Assembly (NCBI GenBank): GCA_963786195.1
Contig: CAWAYH010000004.1
Location: 1-64,000, forward strand
DNA length: 64,000 nucleotides
From: CAWAYH01 sp963786195
Lineage (GTDB): Bacteria > Acidobacteriota > Vicinamibacteria > Vicinamibacterales > 2-12-FULL-66-21
Direction of reading: 5' to 3'
Numbering within the stretch: the stretch's first letter is position 1; the number at the start of each line of letters is the position of its first letter. Made by a program: the position numbers and the translations under genes. The notes under the pieces were generated by a model. The model was not told the origin of the DNA and made no database searches. It was given only the letters and a program-made list of their open reading frames with translations. This document shows, one piece after another, positions 37,002-46,673 of the stretch.

Positions 37002-38774
37002 ATGCATCATCCTGCCTTCCGATCTGCCGTACCTCTGCTCGCGGCCACCGGCGTCCTCTATCTCGGGGTCACCGCGTGGGCCATCGTCACCGACTTCACC
37101 AACGTCGACAACGTGCACGACCCCGTCGCGGAACACGCCGACCAGGCCGACCTCAACGCGATTGTCGACTCGCACGAGAAGTTCCTCGAAACCTTCGAGC
37201 TCGGCGACGAGCTCTTCGCGACGCCGTTCAACGCGCTCGACGGGGGCGGCGCGAACGTCGGACGCGGCCAGCGCTACACCCGCGTGCCGCGAGCCGATCT
37301 GAAGGGCGGCAGCGAGTGGTTCAACCACACGCCGTCCCGCGTGACGGGACCCAACGCCGCCGGGTGCTTCGAATGCCACGAAGTGCCGTTCGAAGACGGC
37401 GGCGGGCTCGCCAGCGCGAACGTGCACCGCGACCCGTTCCGCACCGGTTTCGTCGGCCAGTTCGTCGAACGCAACACCCCGCATGTCTTCGCACCGGGGG
37501 CGATCCAACGCCTCGCCGAAGAGATGACCGATGGGCTGCGCGCCGATCAGGACCGCCTCGTCGCCGAGGCGTGCAGCGCGGGAGGGGCGACACGCTCCGT
37601 GAGTCTCGATACCAAAGGGGTCAACTTCGGCACGTTGCGCGCGCGGCGGACGGGCGGAAATCCCTGTCGGGTCACCTACGACGCGTCCGACGTGAGGGGC
37701 GTCGACTTCCAGACGTCGGTGGACAACCCCGCGGCGGGAGTGACCCTGATCGTCCGCCCGTTCCAGTGGAAGGGCAGCGTCGCGTTCCTGCGCGATTTCA
37801 ACCGCGGCGCATCGCACAACGAGCTGGGCATGCAGTCCGTGGAAATCGTCGGCAACACCGACGGTGACTTCGACGGCGTGCGGAACGAAATGACGATCGG
37901 CGATCAGACGGCGCTTGCGATCTACCTGGCCGCGCAACCGCGGCCGACGACGCTGATCGAGCTGAATGCACTGAACCTGCTCGAGCCGTCGCTGACGAAC
38001 ACGCAGATCAATCAGATCAGCCGCGGGCGTCAGATCTTCGATCAGATCGGCTGCGACAGCTGCCACATGCCTCAGCTGACGCTCAACAGCTCGATCTTCA
38101 GCGAGCCCAGCCAGAACGCGGCATTCCGCGACGGCACCGCCTTCCCCGCCGGACAGAATCCCGCAGCCTCTGGCGTGGATCCCGCGCATCCGATCACATT
38201 CGATCTGACAAAGGATCAGCCCGACAACGTCATTCGCAGCGGAAACTCGATCGTCGCCCGACTCGGCTCGTTCAGGAAGGACAGGGACGGCCGGACGGTT
38301 GTCGAGCTCTATGGCGACCTCAAGCGGCACGCGATGGGATCGCGGCTCGCCGAGCCGGTCAACGAGATCGTCGGCACCGACGTGACGCCGATCCCGCTCA
38401 ACCCGGCGAACCGGCACACACCCGACACGTTCCTGACCGAAAACCTCTGGGGTGTCGGCTCGACCGGGCCCTACATGCACGATGGCCGTGCGACCACGCT
38501 CGCCGAAGCCATCCTCGAACATGCCGCGTCCAGCAGCGATACGGCGAGCGAGGCGCGTCAGGCACGCTCGAACTATCTGGGCCTTTCGCAGCAGGCCAAG
38601 CTGGATCTGATCGCATTCCTCAACAACCTGGTGCTCTTCAAGATCGAGGAGGAGGAAGAGGTGACGGCGGCGGCCGGCGCGCTCTCCACGTTGCAGTCTC
38701 TTGCGGGTCTGCCGACAGCGCCGCGTCAGGTCGTCAAGATCGCACCAAAGGGATTCAGAATCCGACTGCCGTAA
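37002..38774 (+). CDS. Di-heme cytochrome c peroxidase-like (MauG/DHOR-type) oxidoreductase
   Basis: 590 residues from ATG 37002 with GGAAGAGG upstream. A hydrophobic N-terminal segment (VPLLAATGVLYLGVTAWAIV) directs export. Two c-type heme sites are present: AAGCFECHEVPF near residue 125 and IGCDSCHMPQLTL near residue 350. Further blocks are NRGASHNELGMQSVE and LWGVGSTGPYMHDGRATTLA, the last with a Met-His motif typical of the second heme domain. The family includes peroxidases and cofactor- or polymer-modifying di-heme enzymes. The acidic tail (KIEEEEEVTAAAG) is unusual. It acts in the periplasm. It is divergent from padR and may be under its control. Confidence 0.84.
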   Translation: MHHPAFRSAVPLLAATGVLYLGVTAWAIVTDFTNVDNVHDPVAEHADQADLNAIVDSHEKFLETFELGDELFATPFNALDGGGANVGRGQRYTRVPRADLKGGSEWFNHTPSRVTGPNAAGCFECHEVPFEDGGGLASANVHRDPFRTGFVGQFVERNTPHVFAPGAIQRLAEEMTDGLRADQDRLVAEACSAGGATRSVSLDTKGVNFGTLRARRTGGNPCRVTYDASDVRGVDFQTSVDNPAAGVTLIVRPFQWKGSVAFLRDFNRGASHNELGMQSVEIVGNTDGDFDGVRNEMTIGDQTALAIYLAAQPRPTTLIELNALNLLEPSLTNTQINQISRGRQIFDQIGCDSCHMPQLTLNSSIFSEPSQNAAFRDGTAFPAGQNPAASGVDPAHPITFDLTKDQPDNVIRSGNSIVARLGSFRKDRDGRTVVELYGDLKRHAMGSRLAEPVNEIVGTDVTPIPLNPANRHTPDTFLTENLWGVGSTGPYMHDGRATTLAEAILEHAASSSDTASEARQARSNYLGLSQQAKLDLIAFLNNLVLFKIEEEEEVTAAAGALSTLQSLAGLPTAPRQVVKIAPKGFRIRLP

Positions 38775-38840
38775 TGCGGGCACCCGGCGGACGGCGGGAC
38801 TGAGTGTGCCTCCTCAGTCCTGTCCGTCTGTCGTTTCGCA

Positions 38841-38858
38841 GTCCGGCTGAAGCCGGAC
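38841..38858. repeat. Single copy of the GTCCGGCTGAAGCCGGAC palindrome
   Basis: Same element as the array at 5343-5442, followed likewise by ACTAC. The TAG stop of the amidohydrolase (38860-38862) is formed by the CTAC after the palindrome, so it again abuts and completes a gene end. Confidence 0.9.
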
Positions 38859-38859
38859 A

Positions 38860-40587
38860 CTACCTGTGAACCACCCGCCCCGCCACGAGCGTCAGCTCGC
38901 ACTTCAGATTCCGAAGTTCGTCGGCTGGTATCTTGTACATGTTGCGATCCCAGACGGCGATGTCGGCGTCCTTGCCGGCCTCGAGCGATCCGATGCGATC
39001 CTCGAGAAAGAGCTGACGCGCTGCCCACGCGGTGTAAGAACGCAGCGCGGTGCGGACGTCGATCGATTCCGCGGTGCCGAACGGCGTCTGACCGTAGACG
39101 CCGTTGAGCGTCTTCCGGGTGACCGACGCCCAGATGCCGTACCGTGCCGGGTATGGCGTCACGCTGAAGTCGGATCCGCCTGCCCAGATGACGCCCTTGT
39201 TCGTGTACGTCCGAAACGGCATCAACCGCTTGCTGCGCTCCGGCCCGAAGTTGCCGGCATACGTGTCGCCGATCCACCACATGAATGTCGATTGCGCTTC
39301 GGGGTAGCCCGCATCGTAGGTCTTCTGCAGGTACGCCATCGTCTCGATCGCATGATCGGTGGGCACGTTGGCGTGGATGATGCCGTGGCGCAGGCCGCGC
39401 GTCGGACGGGCCTTCAGCGCGTCCGCGTAGGTGTCGACGACGAAGTCGATGGCGTGATCGCCGACCGCGTGCGTGGAGACGTGGAGGCCGGCGTCGTGCA
39501 GCAGGCGGATCTGCTGTCGATACACTTCGGGATCCGTCGTGGGATAGCCGGCGTTGCCCGCGTCTCTGCCGGTGAAGTCCTTGTTCCAGTCCTGATGCAT
39601 CCACGCGGTGCGCGCGCCGCCGCTGCCGTCCATGAAGAGCTTCACGCCGCCCGCGATCAGCAGCCCGTCTCCAGCCGACGCCGGGGGCCTGGGCCCCGGA
39701 GGCCTGGGTAACGTGGCGAGGCGTGATGCGACCGCCTTGACCGACTCCAGCGTCCGTCCGCCCCTCCAGAGCGCCATGACGCGCACGTCCAGCTTCCCTT
39801 CCTTGAGGAGCTGCTGGTAGAGATCCCAGCGGCCGTCGCCAATACCCGGATCCTTCACCGCGGTCATTCCTTCTTTGTTGAAGCCCTCGATGATCTTCAG
39901 AACGCCGGCGCGCGCTTCGGCGGGTCCTCCCGAAGAAGGGATGACCCGTGTGACGAGGCCCGTGGCTGCTTCCTTCATGACGCCGGTCGGCCGCCCGTCA
40001 GCGTCGCGATCGATGGTGCCGGCGGGCGGGTCTTTCGTCTCGCGCGTGACGCCCGCGAGCTTCAGCGCGAGGCTGTTTCCGACGCCGTAATGTCCAGTGG
40101 TGTGCGTCAGCCACACCGGATGGCCGGGCGCGGCCTTGTCGAGGTCGGCGGCGTAGATATACCGCCGCTCGGCGAGCTTCCCTTCGTCCCACCCGCGGCC
40201 CCTCACCCACTCGCCTGGCTTCAGCGTCGCGGCGCGGTCGCGAACTCTGGCGATGACGTCCGCCACGCTTTTGATCGACGGATCGCCGAGTTCGATCTGG
40301 TCGATGTTCTCCTGGAAGTGACAGTGCGTGTCGATCAGGCCTGGCGTCGCCGTGCGACCGGCGAGATCGATGACTTCCGTGCGCTCGCCGATTCGGCGCT
40401 TGATAACGGCGGTCGTTCCAACCTCGACGATCTTCCCTCCCGCAACCGCCACGGCCTCCGCGACCGAGTCGTTCTTGTCGACGGTCAGCACGGTGCCGTT
40501 CACGAGGACGAGATCGGCGGCAGGGACGGGTTGCCAGTCCACAGGGACGAGCGCGACCAGCAGGGTACAAGCAAGCGCTTTTCGCAT
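38860..40587 (-). CDS. YtcJ-type amidohydrolase with signal peptide
   Basis: 575 residues from ATG 40587; an upstream ATG at 40629 adds 14 residues before the signal peptide (MRKALACTLLVALVPV) and was not used. The amidohydrolase-3 fold shows ADLVLVNGTVLTVDKNDSVA, ATPGLIDTHCHFQENID with the metal-binding HxH, GGVKLFMDGSGGARTAWM, LHVSTHAVGDHAIDFVVD and IWAGGSDFSVTPYPARYGI, ending in the usual beta-strand domain (GSLEAGKDADIAVWDRN). Such enzymes hydrolyse amides or ureas using one or two metal ions; the substrate is unknown. The signal peptide indicates a periplasmic location. It is divergent from the TonB receptor gene. Confidence 0.88.
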   Translation of the reverse strand: MRKALACTLLVALVPVDWQPVPAADLVLVNGTVLTVDKNDSVAEAVAVAGGKIVEVGTTAVIKRRIGERTEVIDLAGRTATPGLIDTHCHFQENIDQIELGDPSIKSVADVIARVRDRAATLKPGEWVRGRGWDEGKLAERRYIYAADLDKAAPGHPVWLTHTTGHYGVGNSLALKLAGVTRETKDPPAGTIDRDADGRPTGVMKEAATGLVTRVIPSSGGPAEARAGVLKIIEGFNKEGMTAVKDPGIGDGRWDLYQQLLKEGKLDVRVMALWRGGRTLESVKAVASRLATLPRPPGPRPPASAGDGLLIAGGVKLFMDGSGGARTAWMHQDWNKDFTGRDAGNAGYPTTDPEVYRQQIRLLHDAGLHVSTHAVGDHAIDFVVDTYADALKARPTRGLRHGIIHANVPTDHAIETMAYLQKTYDAGYPEAQSTFMWWIGDTYAGNFGPERSKRLMPFRTYTNKGVIWAGGSDFSVTPYPARYGIWASVTRKTLNGVYGQTPFGTAESIDVRTALRSYTAWAARQLFLEDRIGSLEAGKDADIAVWDRNMYKIPADELRNLKCELTLVAGRVVHR

Positions 40588-40663
40588 GGATTTACATGAT
40601 GTCATTTCCGCCGATTGGAAGGGTTGCACTTGACGGATTTGTCATATACTCCGCCTGTCTGTT

Positions 40664-40693
40664 GGCCCCGCCGTTGGTACCATTGGCGGGGCC
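40664..40693 (+). promoter_or_regulatory. GC-rich hairpin in the leader of the TonB receptor gene
   Basis: GGCCCCGCC at 40664-40672 pairs with GGCGGGGCC at 40685-40693. The loop contains GGTACC. It lies 88 bases upstream of the GTG start, so it is probably in the 5' leader. No known riboswitch is recognised. It could act in RNA stability or attenuation. Confidence 0.55.
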
Positions 40694-40780
40694 TGCGGAA
40701 ATTGCTCGTTTTCAGGGCACTGCCGCGTCGACACATCAGGACCTAACCTCATCGCGCGTCGGTGTCAGAGGAGGTGGAAC

Positions 40781-43700
40781 GTGCGAGGCTCTCTCCGTCG
40801 ATCGAGTGCCACTGCAGCGCTCGTCGTTGCGCTGCTGCTGGCGGTCACCGCCCTCGCGTGGGCGCAGGCCGGCACGGCCGGCCTGACCGGCACGATCAAG
40901 GACAGCCAGGGTGCTGTTCTCCCGGGTACGACGATTACGATCACAAACACAGCGACCGGCGCCGCGCGCACGACTGTGTCGAACGAGAGCGGCGGCTACA
41001 GCTTGCCCGGCCTGCCGCCCGGCCACTACACCCTCAAGGTCGAGCTGAGCGGCTTCCGGACCTACGTGCACGAGAACGTCGTGCTGCAGGTCGACAGCGT
41101 CACGCGAAACGATGTCGAACTGGCGATTGGCGGCGTGGCGGAAACGGTGACCGTCACCGAAGCGACGCCGATCCTCAACACGACCGACGCGAGCGTCGGG
41201 CAACTCGATGAATGCGGAAACGATCGCGCGTCTGCCGGTCGAAGCGCAGAACGTCGTGCACCTGCTCAGCCTGCAGCCTGGCGCGGTGTTCATCCCGACG
41301 ACCAACCCGAACACGACCGATCCGCGCTATGGATCGGTCGCCGGCGCGCGCTCCGACCAGCAGAACGTCACGCTCGACGGCGTGGACGTGAACGATCCGC
41401 AGCTCCAGTCGGCCTACACGTCAGGCGTGCGGATGACGCAGGAAGCGCTGCAGGAGTTCCGCGTATCGACGAGCAACTACGGCGCGGAGACCGGCCGCTC
41501 GAGCGGTCCGCAGGTGTCGCTCGTGACGAAGAGCGGGACGAACAACTTCGACGGGTCGGGCTATTGGGTTCTGCGTCGCACGGCGACGTCGAGCAACGAG
41601 TACTTCCTGAAGCTCTCGCAGGTGCTCGCAGAGCAGCCGAGCGAGGCGCCGAAGCTCGACAAGGACATCTGGGGTGGATCGATCGGCGGGCCCGGTCAAG
41701 CGCAACAAGATGTTCTTCTTCGTCAACTACGAGCGGCTGAAGGAGAACAGCGAATCACCGGTCGTGCGGGCCGTGCCGTCGGACACGTTCCGCGACGGCG
41801 TGCTGGTCTATCAGTGCGCGGTCCCGTCGGCGTGCCCGGGAGGGCAGCGTCAGCGGATTCCGTTCCTCGCACGCCATCCCGTCCGGCTGGTTCGGCTTGA
41901 CGCCGGCTCAGATCGCGGTCGCTCGATCCGCTTGGCATCGGTTCGAGCCGTGCTGCATCGAACTACTTCCAGCAGTACCCGTCGGCCAATGAACCCGGTC
42001 TCGACGGCCACAACATCATGGACTTCCGCTTTGCGGCGCCGATCAAGAACGACTTCCACACCCCCATCGGGCGCGTCGACTACCGGTTCAACGACAACCA
42101 GAGCATCTTCGGCCGCTTCAACATCCAGGATGACACGATCAACGCCGCCCCGCAGTTCCCCGGTGGCGCGCCAAGAAGCCAGACGCTGGCAAGCAACATG
42201 GGCTTCGCGATCGGCTACGACATCGCGATCAGCTCGAGCCTCGTGAACAGCTTCCGCTATGGCATGACGCAGATCGAGAGCTCAACAGTGGGCCGCGTCA
42301 CGGGAAACTACACCATCGTTCCGCTTCATCAGACTCGTATCGATCCGCTCACGTTCACGACCGACCGCTCGACGCCGACACAGAACTTCGTGAACGATCT
42401 GTCCTGGCTGAAGGGGCGCCACACCGTGAAGACCGGCGCGAACCTCCGGTTCACGCGGATTCCGAGCACGCGCGACAGCGGCTCGTGGTTGAGCGCGACG
42501 GTCAACCCGTCGTGGGTCGACGGCATAGGACGGACGTACATGCCCGGCGGCGCGAACTGCACGACACCGGGCTGCAGCCAGGTGCCGGCGGTGGCGAGCA
42601 CGTTCGCCGCAGGGTACGCCGACGCGTGGCTGAACGTCCTCGGCGTGCTGTCACAGGCCAACCTCGTGGCCAACTACGATCGGGATGGCAACCTGCTACC
42701 GGTCGGCGCTCCCGTGTCCAGGAAGTACGGGTCGGACGAGTACGAGTTCTACGTCCAGGACAGCTGGCAGATCGCCTCGAACCTCACCATCACGGCTGGT
42801 GTCCGCTACGGGCTGTACTCGCCTCCCTACGAGGTGAACGGGCTGCAGGTGGCACCGAGCGATCAGCATGGGCGAGAAGTTCGCGGACCGTGCGGCCGGC
42901 ATGCTGACCGGCGTGCCCGCCAACCAGAGTCCGCTCGTCACGTTCGACCTCGCCGGGCCGAAGAACGGCGGCAAGGGCTTCTACGAATGGGACAAGAACA
43001 ACTTCGCGCCCGCGCGTGGCGGTGGCCTGGACGCCCCACGGCGAGACCGGGTTCATGAAGTGGCTGACCGGCGGCGACAGGATGGTCGTCCGCGGCGGCT
43101 ACTCGAAGGTGTTCGACCGCATCGGTCAGGGCATCGCGCTGAACTTCGATCAGAACGCCGCGTTCGGCATGGCCACATCCATCAGCAGCCCCTTCGGCGG
43201 CGGCGTACGAAACGAATCCTGCCGCCAGGTTCGTCAACACCAGCACGATGCCGCCGACGATGCCGGCAGCCCCTCCTGGCGGTTTCCCGCAGACGCCGCC
43301 TGAAGAGGCGGGCATCATCACGTCGACCATCGACGATACGCTCGTGACGCCGTCCGCGCACATGCTGAACCTGGTCATCGGGCGCGACCTCGGCAACAAC
43401 TTCGCGTTCGAGGGCGGCTACATCGGCCGCTTCGGCCGCGACCTGCTGATCCGTCGTGACCTCGCGATGGCGCTCAACCTGGTCGACACCAGGTCCGGGA
43501 TGGACTACTTCACGGCGGCGCAGCAGCTCATTCGGGCAATCCAGGCCTCGGGTATCCCCGCGGGTTCGCCGGCCACGGCGTACGCCGCGATTCCCAACAT
43601 GGCGTACTGGGAGAATCTGTTCCCGGCCGCAGCTATCGGGGGCGCATCCGCAACCTCGAACTTCGCGCGGCGCTTCAACAACGACTCGCCGGACTTCATC

Positions 43701-44623
43701 ACGACCCTCTGGCGTGCGGACCAGCTCGGTTCACCCGCGTTCAGCATCTATGGGCCGTTCGCCTACTTCGATCGCCAGTACGACTCGGTGGCCGCGCTGA
43801 GCTCGATCGGCCGATCGAACTACAACGCCATGTTCCTCACGTTCCGCAAGCGGTACAGTGGGGGCCTGCAGTACGACATCAACTACACGCTCTCCAAGTC
43901 GCAGGACATGGGATCGAACGTGGAGCGCGGGAGCGCCTTCGGAAACTTCGGCGCAGGCGGCTACTCCGGCTTCCTCATCAACTCGTTCGACCCCGAGTTG
44001 AACTACGGCACGTCGGACTTCGACGTCCGCCACCAGATCAACGTGAACTGGATCTGGGATCTGCCGTTCGGCAACGGGAAGAAGTTTGCCAGCGGCGCAT
44101 CGGGGTTCGTGAATTCGGTGATCGGCGACTGGTCGATTGCGGGGCTGGGACGCTGGACGAGCGGCTTCCCGTTCAGCGTGCAGAACTGCCGGTCGTGCTG
44201 GCCGACGAACTGGAACCTCCAGGGCAACGCGAGCCTCGTGAATCCAGGACAGCTGCCTGAGACCGAGCTGACCAAGAACGCCGTCGACAACCGCCCGAGC
44301 CCATTCGCCGATCCGGAGGGCGCACGGAGCTTCTTCCGCTTCTCGCTTCCCGGCGAGCAGGGGCTCCGCAACGAACTGCGGGGCGACGGCTACTTCAACA
44401 TCGACATCAGCGTAAGCAAGGCCTTCCGGCTCGGCATCGCCGACCATCGCCTCCGCTTCCGGTGGGATGTCTTCAACGTGACCAACACGGCGAAGTTCGA
44501 CGTCAATGAGATCTGACGATGCTGCCGGATCGCAACGGCTTCGGCCGATATGACGGAACGCTCGCAACCTGCGATGCCCAGGCCGGGCGCTGCATGCAGT
44601 TTGCGCTGAGGTACGAGTTCTAA
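40781..44623 (+). CDS. TonB-dependent receptor, Oar-like with carboxypeptidase-regulatory domain, about eight frameshifts
   Basis: About 1,280 residues once joined. GTG 40781 follows AGGAGGTG. Order: signal peptide (ALVVALLLAVTALAWAQ), a regulatory-like domain (GTIKDSQGAVLPGTTITI), the plug (RSDQQNVTLDGVDVND, LVTKSGTNNFDGSGYW), then the barrel to the aromatic C-terminus CMQFALRYEF. Frame changes fall near 41205, 41690, 41840, 41918, 42868, 43015, 43200 and 44515, each by one base with receptor sequence resuming at once. Such receptors import large or scarce substrates with TonB energy. No TonB, ExbB or SusD gene is adjacent. Either the gene is decaying or, more likely, the contig has indels. 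The stop is followed by a GGGAAAAGGGACAA tract. Confidence 0.87.
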
Positions 44624-44715
44624 CAAAGGGAAAAGGGACAAGGGAAAAGGGACAAGGATTTTTCCTTGTCCCTTTTTCTTTCCCTTCTCCCTTGTCCCTT
44701 ATCCCTTATCCCTTT
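44624..44715. repeat. Inverted GGGAAAAGGGACAA repeat between convergent genes
   Basis: From the TonB stop the tract reads CAAAGGGAAAAGGGACAAGG, then turns near 44660 into its complement (CCTTGTCCCTTTTTC and TCCCTTATCCC). The last codons and the stop of the convergent VWA gene (44699) lie inside it. The halves could form a long hairpin that serves as a bidirectional terminator. Confidence 0.88.
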
Positions 44716-46642
44716 TCTCCGTCACCACAAACGGCCTGATCAGTCGCTGACCCGGCGTGCCGGCGAGGGAGACCTTTGCGGCGGCGAGATACGATCCCGG
44801 CGGAAGGTAGCCCAGGGCCAGGTTGGCCCTGGCGATCCAGCGTCCGCCGCCCGCCGGGGTGAGCTTCGCCGGCTCGCTGAGGAGCGGGCTCATGCCGTCG
44901 CTGGCGAGCACGTCCACGACGACCTCGCCTTCTGGTGACCACGACGCCGGACCGTAGACCTCGAGATAGGCCACGACCTTATCGCCGTTCGTTCGGGCGA
45001 CCGTCGGGATGAGCGCGTCCACCGGCTCCGCGAGGATCAGATCGCTGGTGCGAATCTCTCCCGTTTCACCCAGCCTGGCCTCGAACCTCCGCTCGACGCT
45101 GCCCTGCCTGCCGGCGACTTCGACGCTCGCCGCCTTGACCATGTACCGGCCCGGCGGCACGGCGACCGGGAACGTATAACGTCCCGTGTCGGTCGTGCCG
45201 CCACCGCTCGCGACGACGACCCCTCGATCGTTCACGAGCACGAAGCCGACGACGACGTCGCGGCCCGGACCGACGACGTCCAGTTCCGCCGACAGCAGGA
45301 CGCGAAGCCCGTCGCGATCGGGGTTGCGCAGCGTGTAGGACGCGAGCCGCATCGGCAGCTCTGTCGCGAGGCGCGGGTTGCGAAGCAGCCGTTCGAGCTG
45401 CGCGTTCGCGGCGCCCGGAGTCGCGGGCATGTCCGGCAGACGGAAGTTGGTGCGCGCGCGGACCGTCGCGTCGGGCGCATTCGTTTCGATCCGAATGCGG
45501 TGCGTTTTGCCGTCCCGATCGGAACCGCCCGCTTCGAATGCGACGAGGTAATACCCGCCGAGCTCGGTGAGGATGCGCCTGAACGGATACGGGTCGGAGC
45601 CGACGAGCCGGAACAGCGCTCCGCGCGCGCTGCCCGCGAGCCGCACCAGGCCGTCGTTGCGGACCTGAATATCGGCGTTCATCGTCGGCGAGACGGTTGA
45701 ATCGGCGGCTTCGAACACCGGCGTCTCGAGCTGCAGCACGTAGATCGTCACACGGGCGGCAAGCGCCGCCGCGCCGAGCGCGCTCAGCTCGAACAGCTGC
45801 GGCTCTGCGACCAGGCCTTCGGACACGAGCACGAGCGTTTTCGGACCGTCCACGTCCGAGAGGCGCGCGATGAGCCGCTCGAGCGCATCTATCGACAGCC
45901 GCGCGTCGTGGCGGGCCTGCTGCGCCATCGCGCGGCTCTCCTGCTCGACCTGCACGGGGCAGGGATCGCGCATGCCCTCGGCTTCGGCGATTCGCGCCGG
46001 GTTCTCGAGCTGCCCGAGCTTGCGGCCGCACTCCCGCGTCACCACCTGATCCAGGCGGGTACGACTGCCGTCGCTGATCGCCAGCGACTCGGAGAGTCCG
46101 ATGTGGAAATGGGCCGGCACCGCCACCGCGGTGCCCGTCAGCGTCTGCAGGTACTTCTTGACGCTGGCGTGATCGGAGGTGAACTGGATCGAGCCGCCGT
46201 GTTGCAGCGGAACGCCGGCGACGCGATCGGTGGGCTCGAGCGCGTCGATGAAGCTGGCCGCGGCGCGAAGTGCCGCGCGTCCCTCGATCCGCCGGATGTG
46301 GTCCTGATCGACCGCGACCAGGACCAGACGCCCCGGGTTCGTGCCCTCGTTCGTGTCGAAATGGGCCGCCGCGTCGGCCGTGGCAGTGGCCGGGGCGACC
46401 GCGTGGCGGACGTACTCCGCCCACACGACCCGCCGCGAGGTGTCGTCCACGCGGACGTCGAACCGATCGGCCGAGAGACCTTCGATCGGCTTGCCCGATC
46501 CGTCGAGCACCGTCACATCGACCGTGACGAGATCGACGCCGGATCGAAAGACCGGGGGCCGTTGCTGCTGCCCCAGCGGCGCGGTCGTCAACAGCCCGGA
46601 GAGGGCGAGCGCCGGAATCCAGAATCTGCTCGTGCTTGGCAT
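44699..46642 (-). CDS. Large secreted VWA protein, VWFA-related acidobacterial type
   Basis: 647 residues. A signal peptide (FWIPALALSGLLTTAPL) precedes the family N-terminal domain (FRSGVDLVTVDVTVLDGSG, LSADRFDVRVDDTSRRVVWA). The VWA fold follows with MIDAS-region residues VLVAVDQDHIRRIEGRAAL, where the canonical DxSxS is not conserved, and GPKTLVLVSEGLVAEPQLFE. The second half is a beta-rich region (ELGGYYLVAFEAGGSDRDGK, GRYTFPVAVPPGRYMVKAAS) that looks like a bacterial Ig-like or carrier domain. Function is unknown and probably involves extracellular protein binding. The final residues EKRDKG come from a low-complexity repeat. It is divergent from the hydrolase gene, with 31 bases between. 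Confidence 0.85.
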   Translation of the reverse strand: MPSTSRFWIPALALSGLLTTAPLGQQQRPPVFRSGVDLVTVDVTVLDGSGKPIEGLSADRFDVRVDDTSRRVVWAEYVRHAVAPATATADAAAHFDTNEGTNPGRLVLVAVDQDHIRRIEGRAALRAAASFIDALEPTDRVAGVPLQHGGSIQFTSDHASVKKYLQTLTGTAVAVPAHFHIGLSESLAISDGSRTRLDQVVTRECGRKLGQLENPARIAEAEGMRDPCPVQVEQESRAMAQQARHDARLSIDALERLIARLSDVDGPKTLVLVSEGLVAEPQLFELSALGAAALAARVTIYVLQLETPVFEAADSTVSPTMNADIQVRNDGLVRLAGSARGALFRLVGSDPYPFRRILTELGGYYLVAFEAGGSDRDGKTHRIRIETNAPDATVRARTNFRLPDMPATPGAANAQLERLLRNPRLATELPMRLASYTLRNPDRDGLRVLLSAELDVVGPGRDVVVGFVLVNDRGVVVASGGGTTDTGRYTFPVAVPPGRYMVKAASVEVAGRQGSVERRFEARLGETGEIRTSDLILAEPVDALIPTVARTNGDKVVAYLEVYGPASWSPEGEVVVDVLASDGMSPLLSEPAKLTPAGGGRWIARANLALGYLPPGSYLAAAKVSLAGTPGQRLIRPFVVTEKRDKG

Positions 46643-46673
46643 GTGATCCTGCGGGCCTTATTGTAAAGGGGCC

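Noticed and set aside
36885..38783. Long minus-strand open frame of 632 codons opposite the di-heme gene, and similar long frames at 27752-29353 (minus) and 12464-13843 (plus)
   Set aside because: They are mirror frames of GC-rich real genes, dominated by Arg, Gly, Ala, Val and Asp without domains, and they lie antisense to well-supported proteins.
40781..44623. TonB receptor as a pseudogene
   Set aside because: Eight frame changes but no loss of conserved blocks, and similar changes occur in genes such as sufB; an error-prone assembly explains all of them together.
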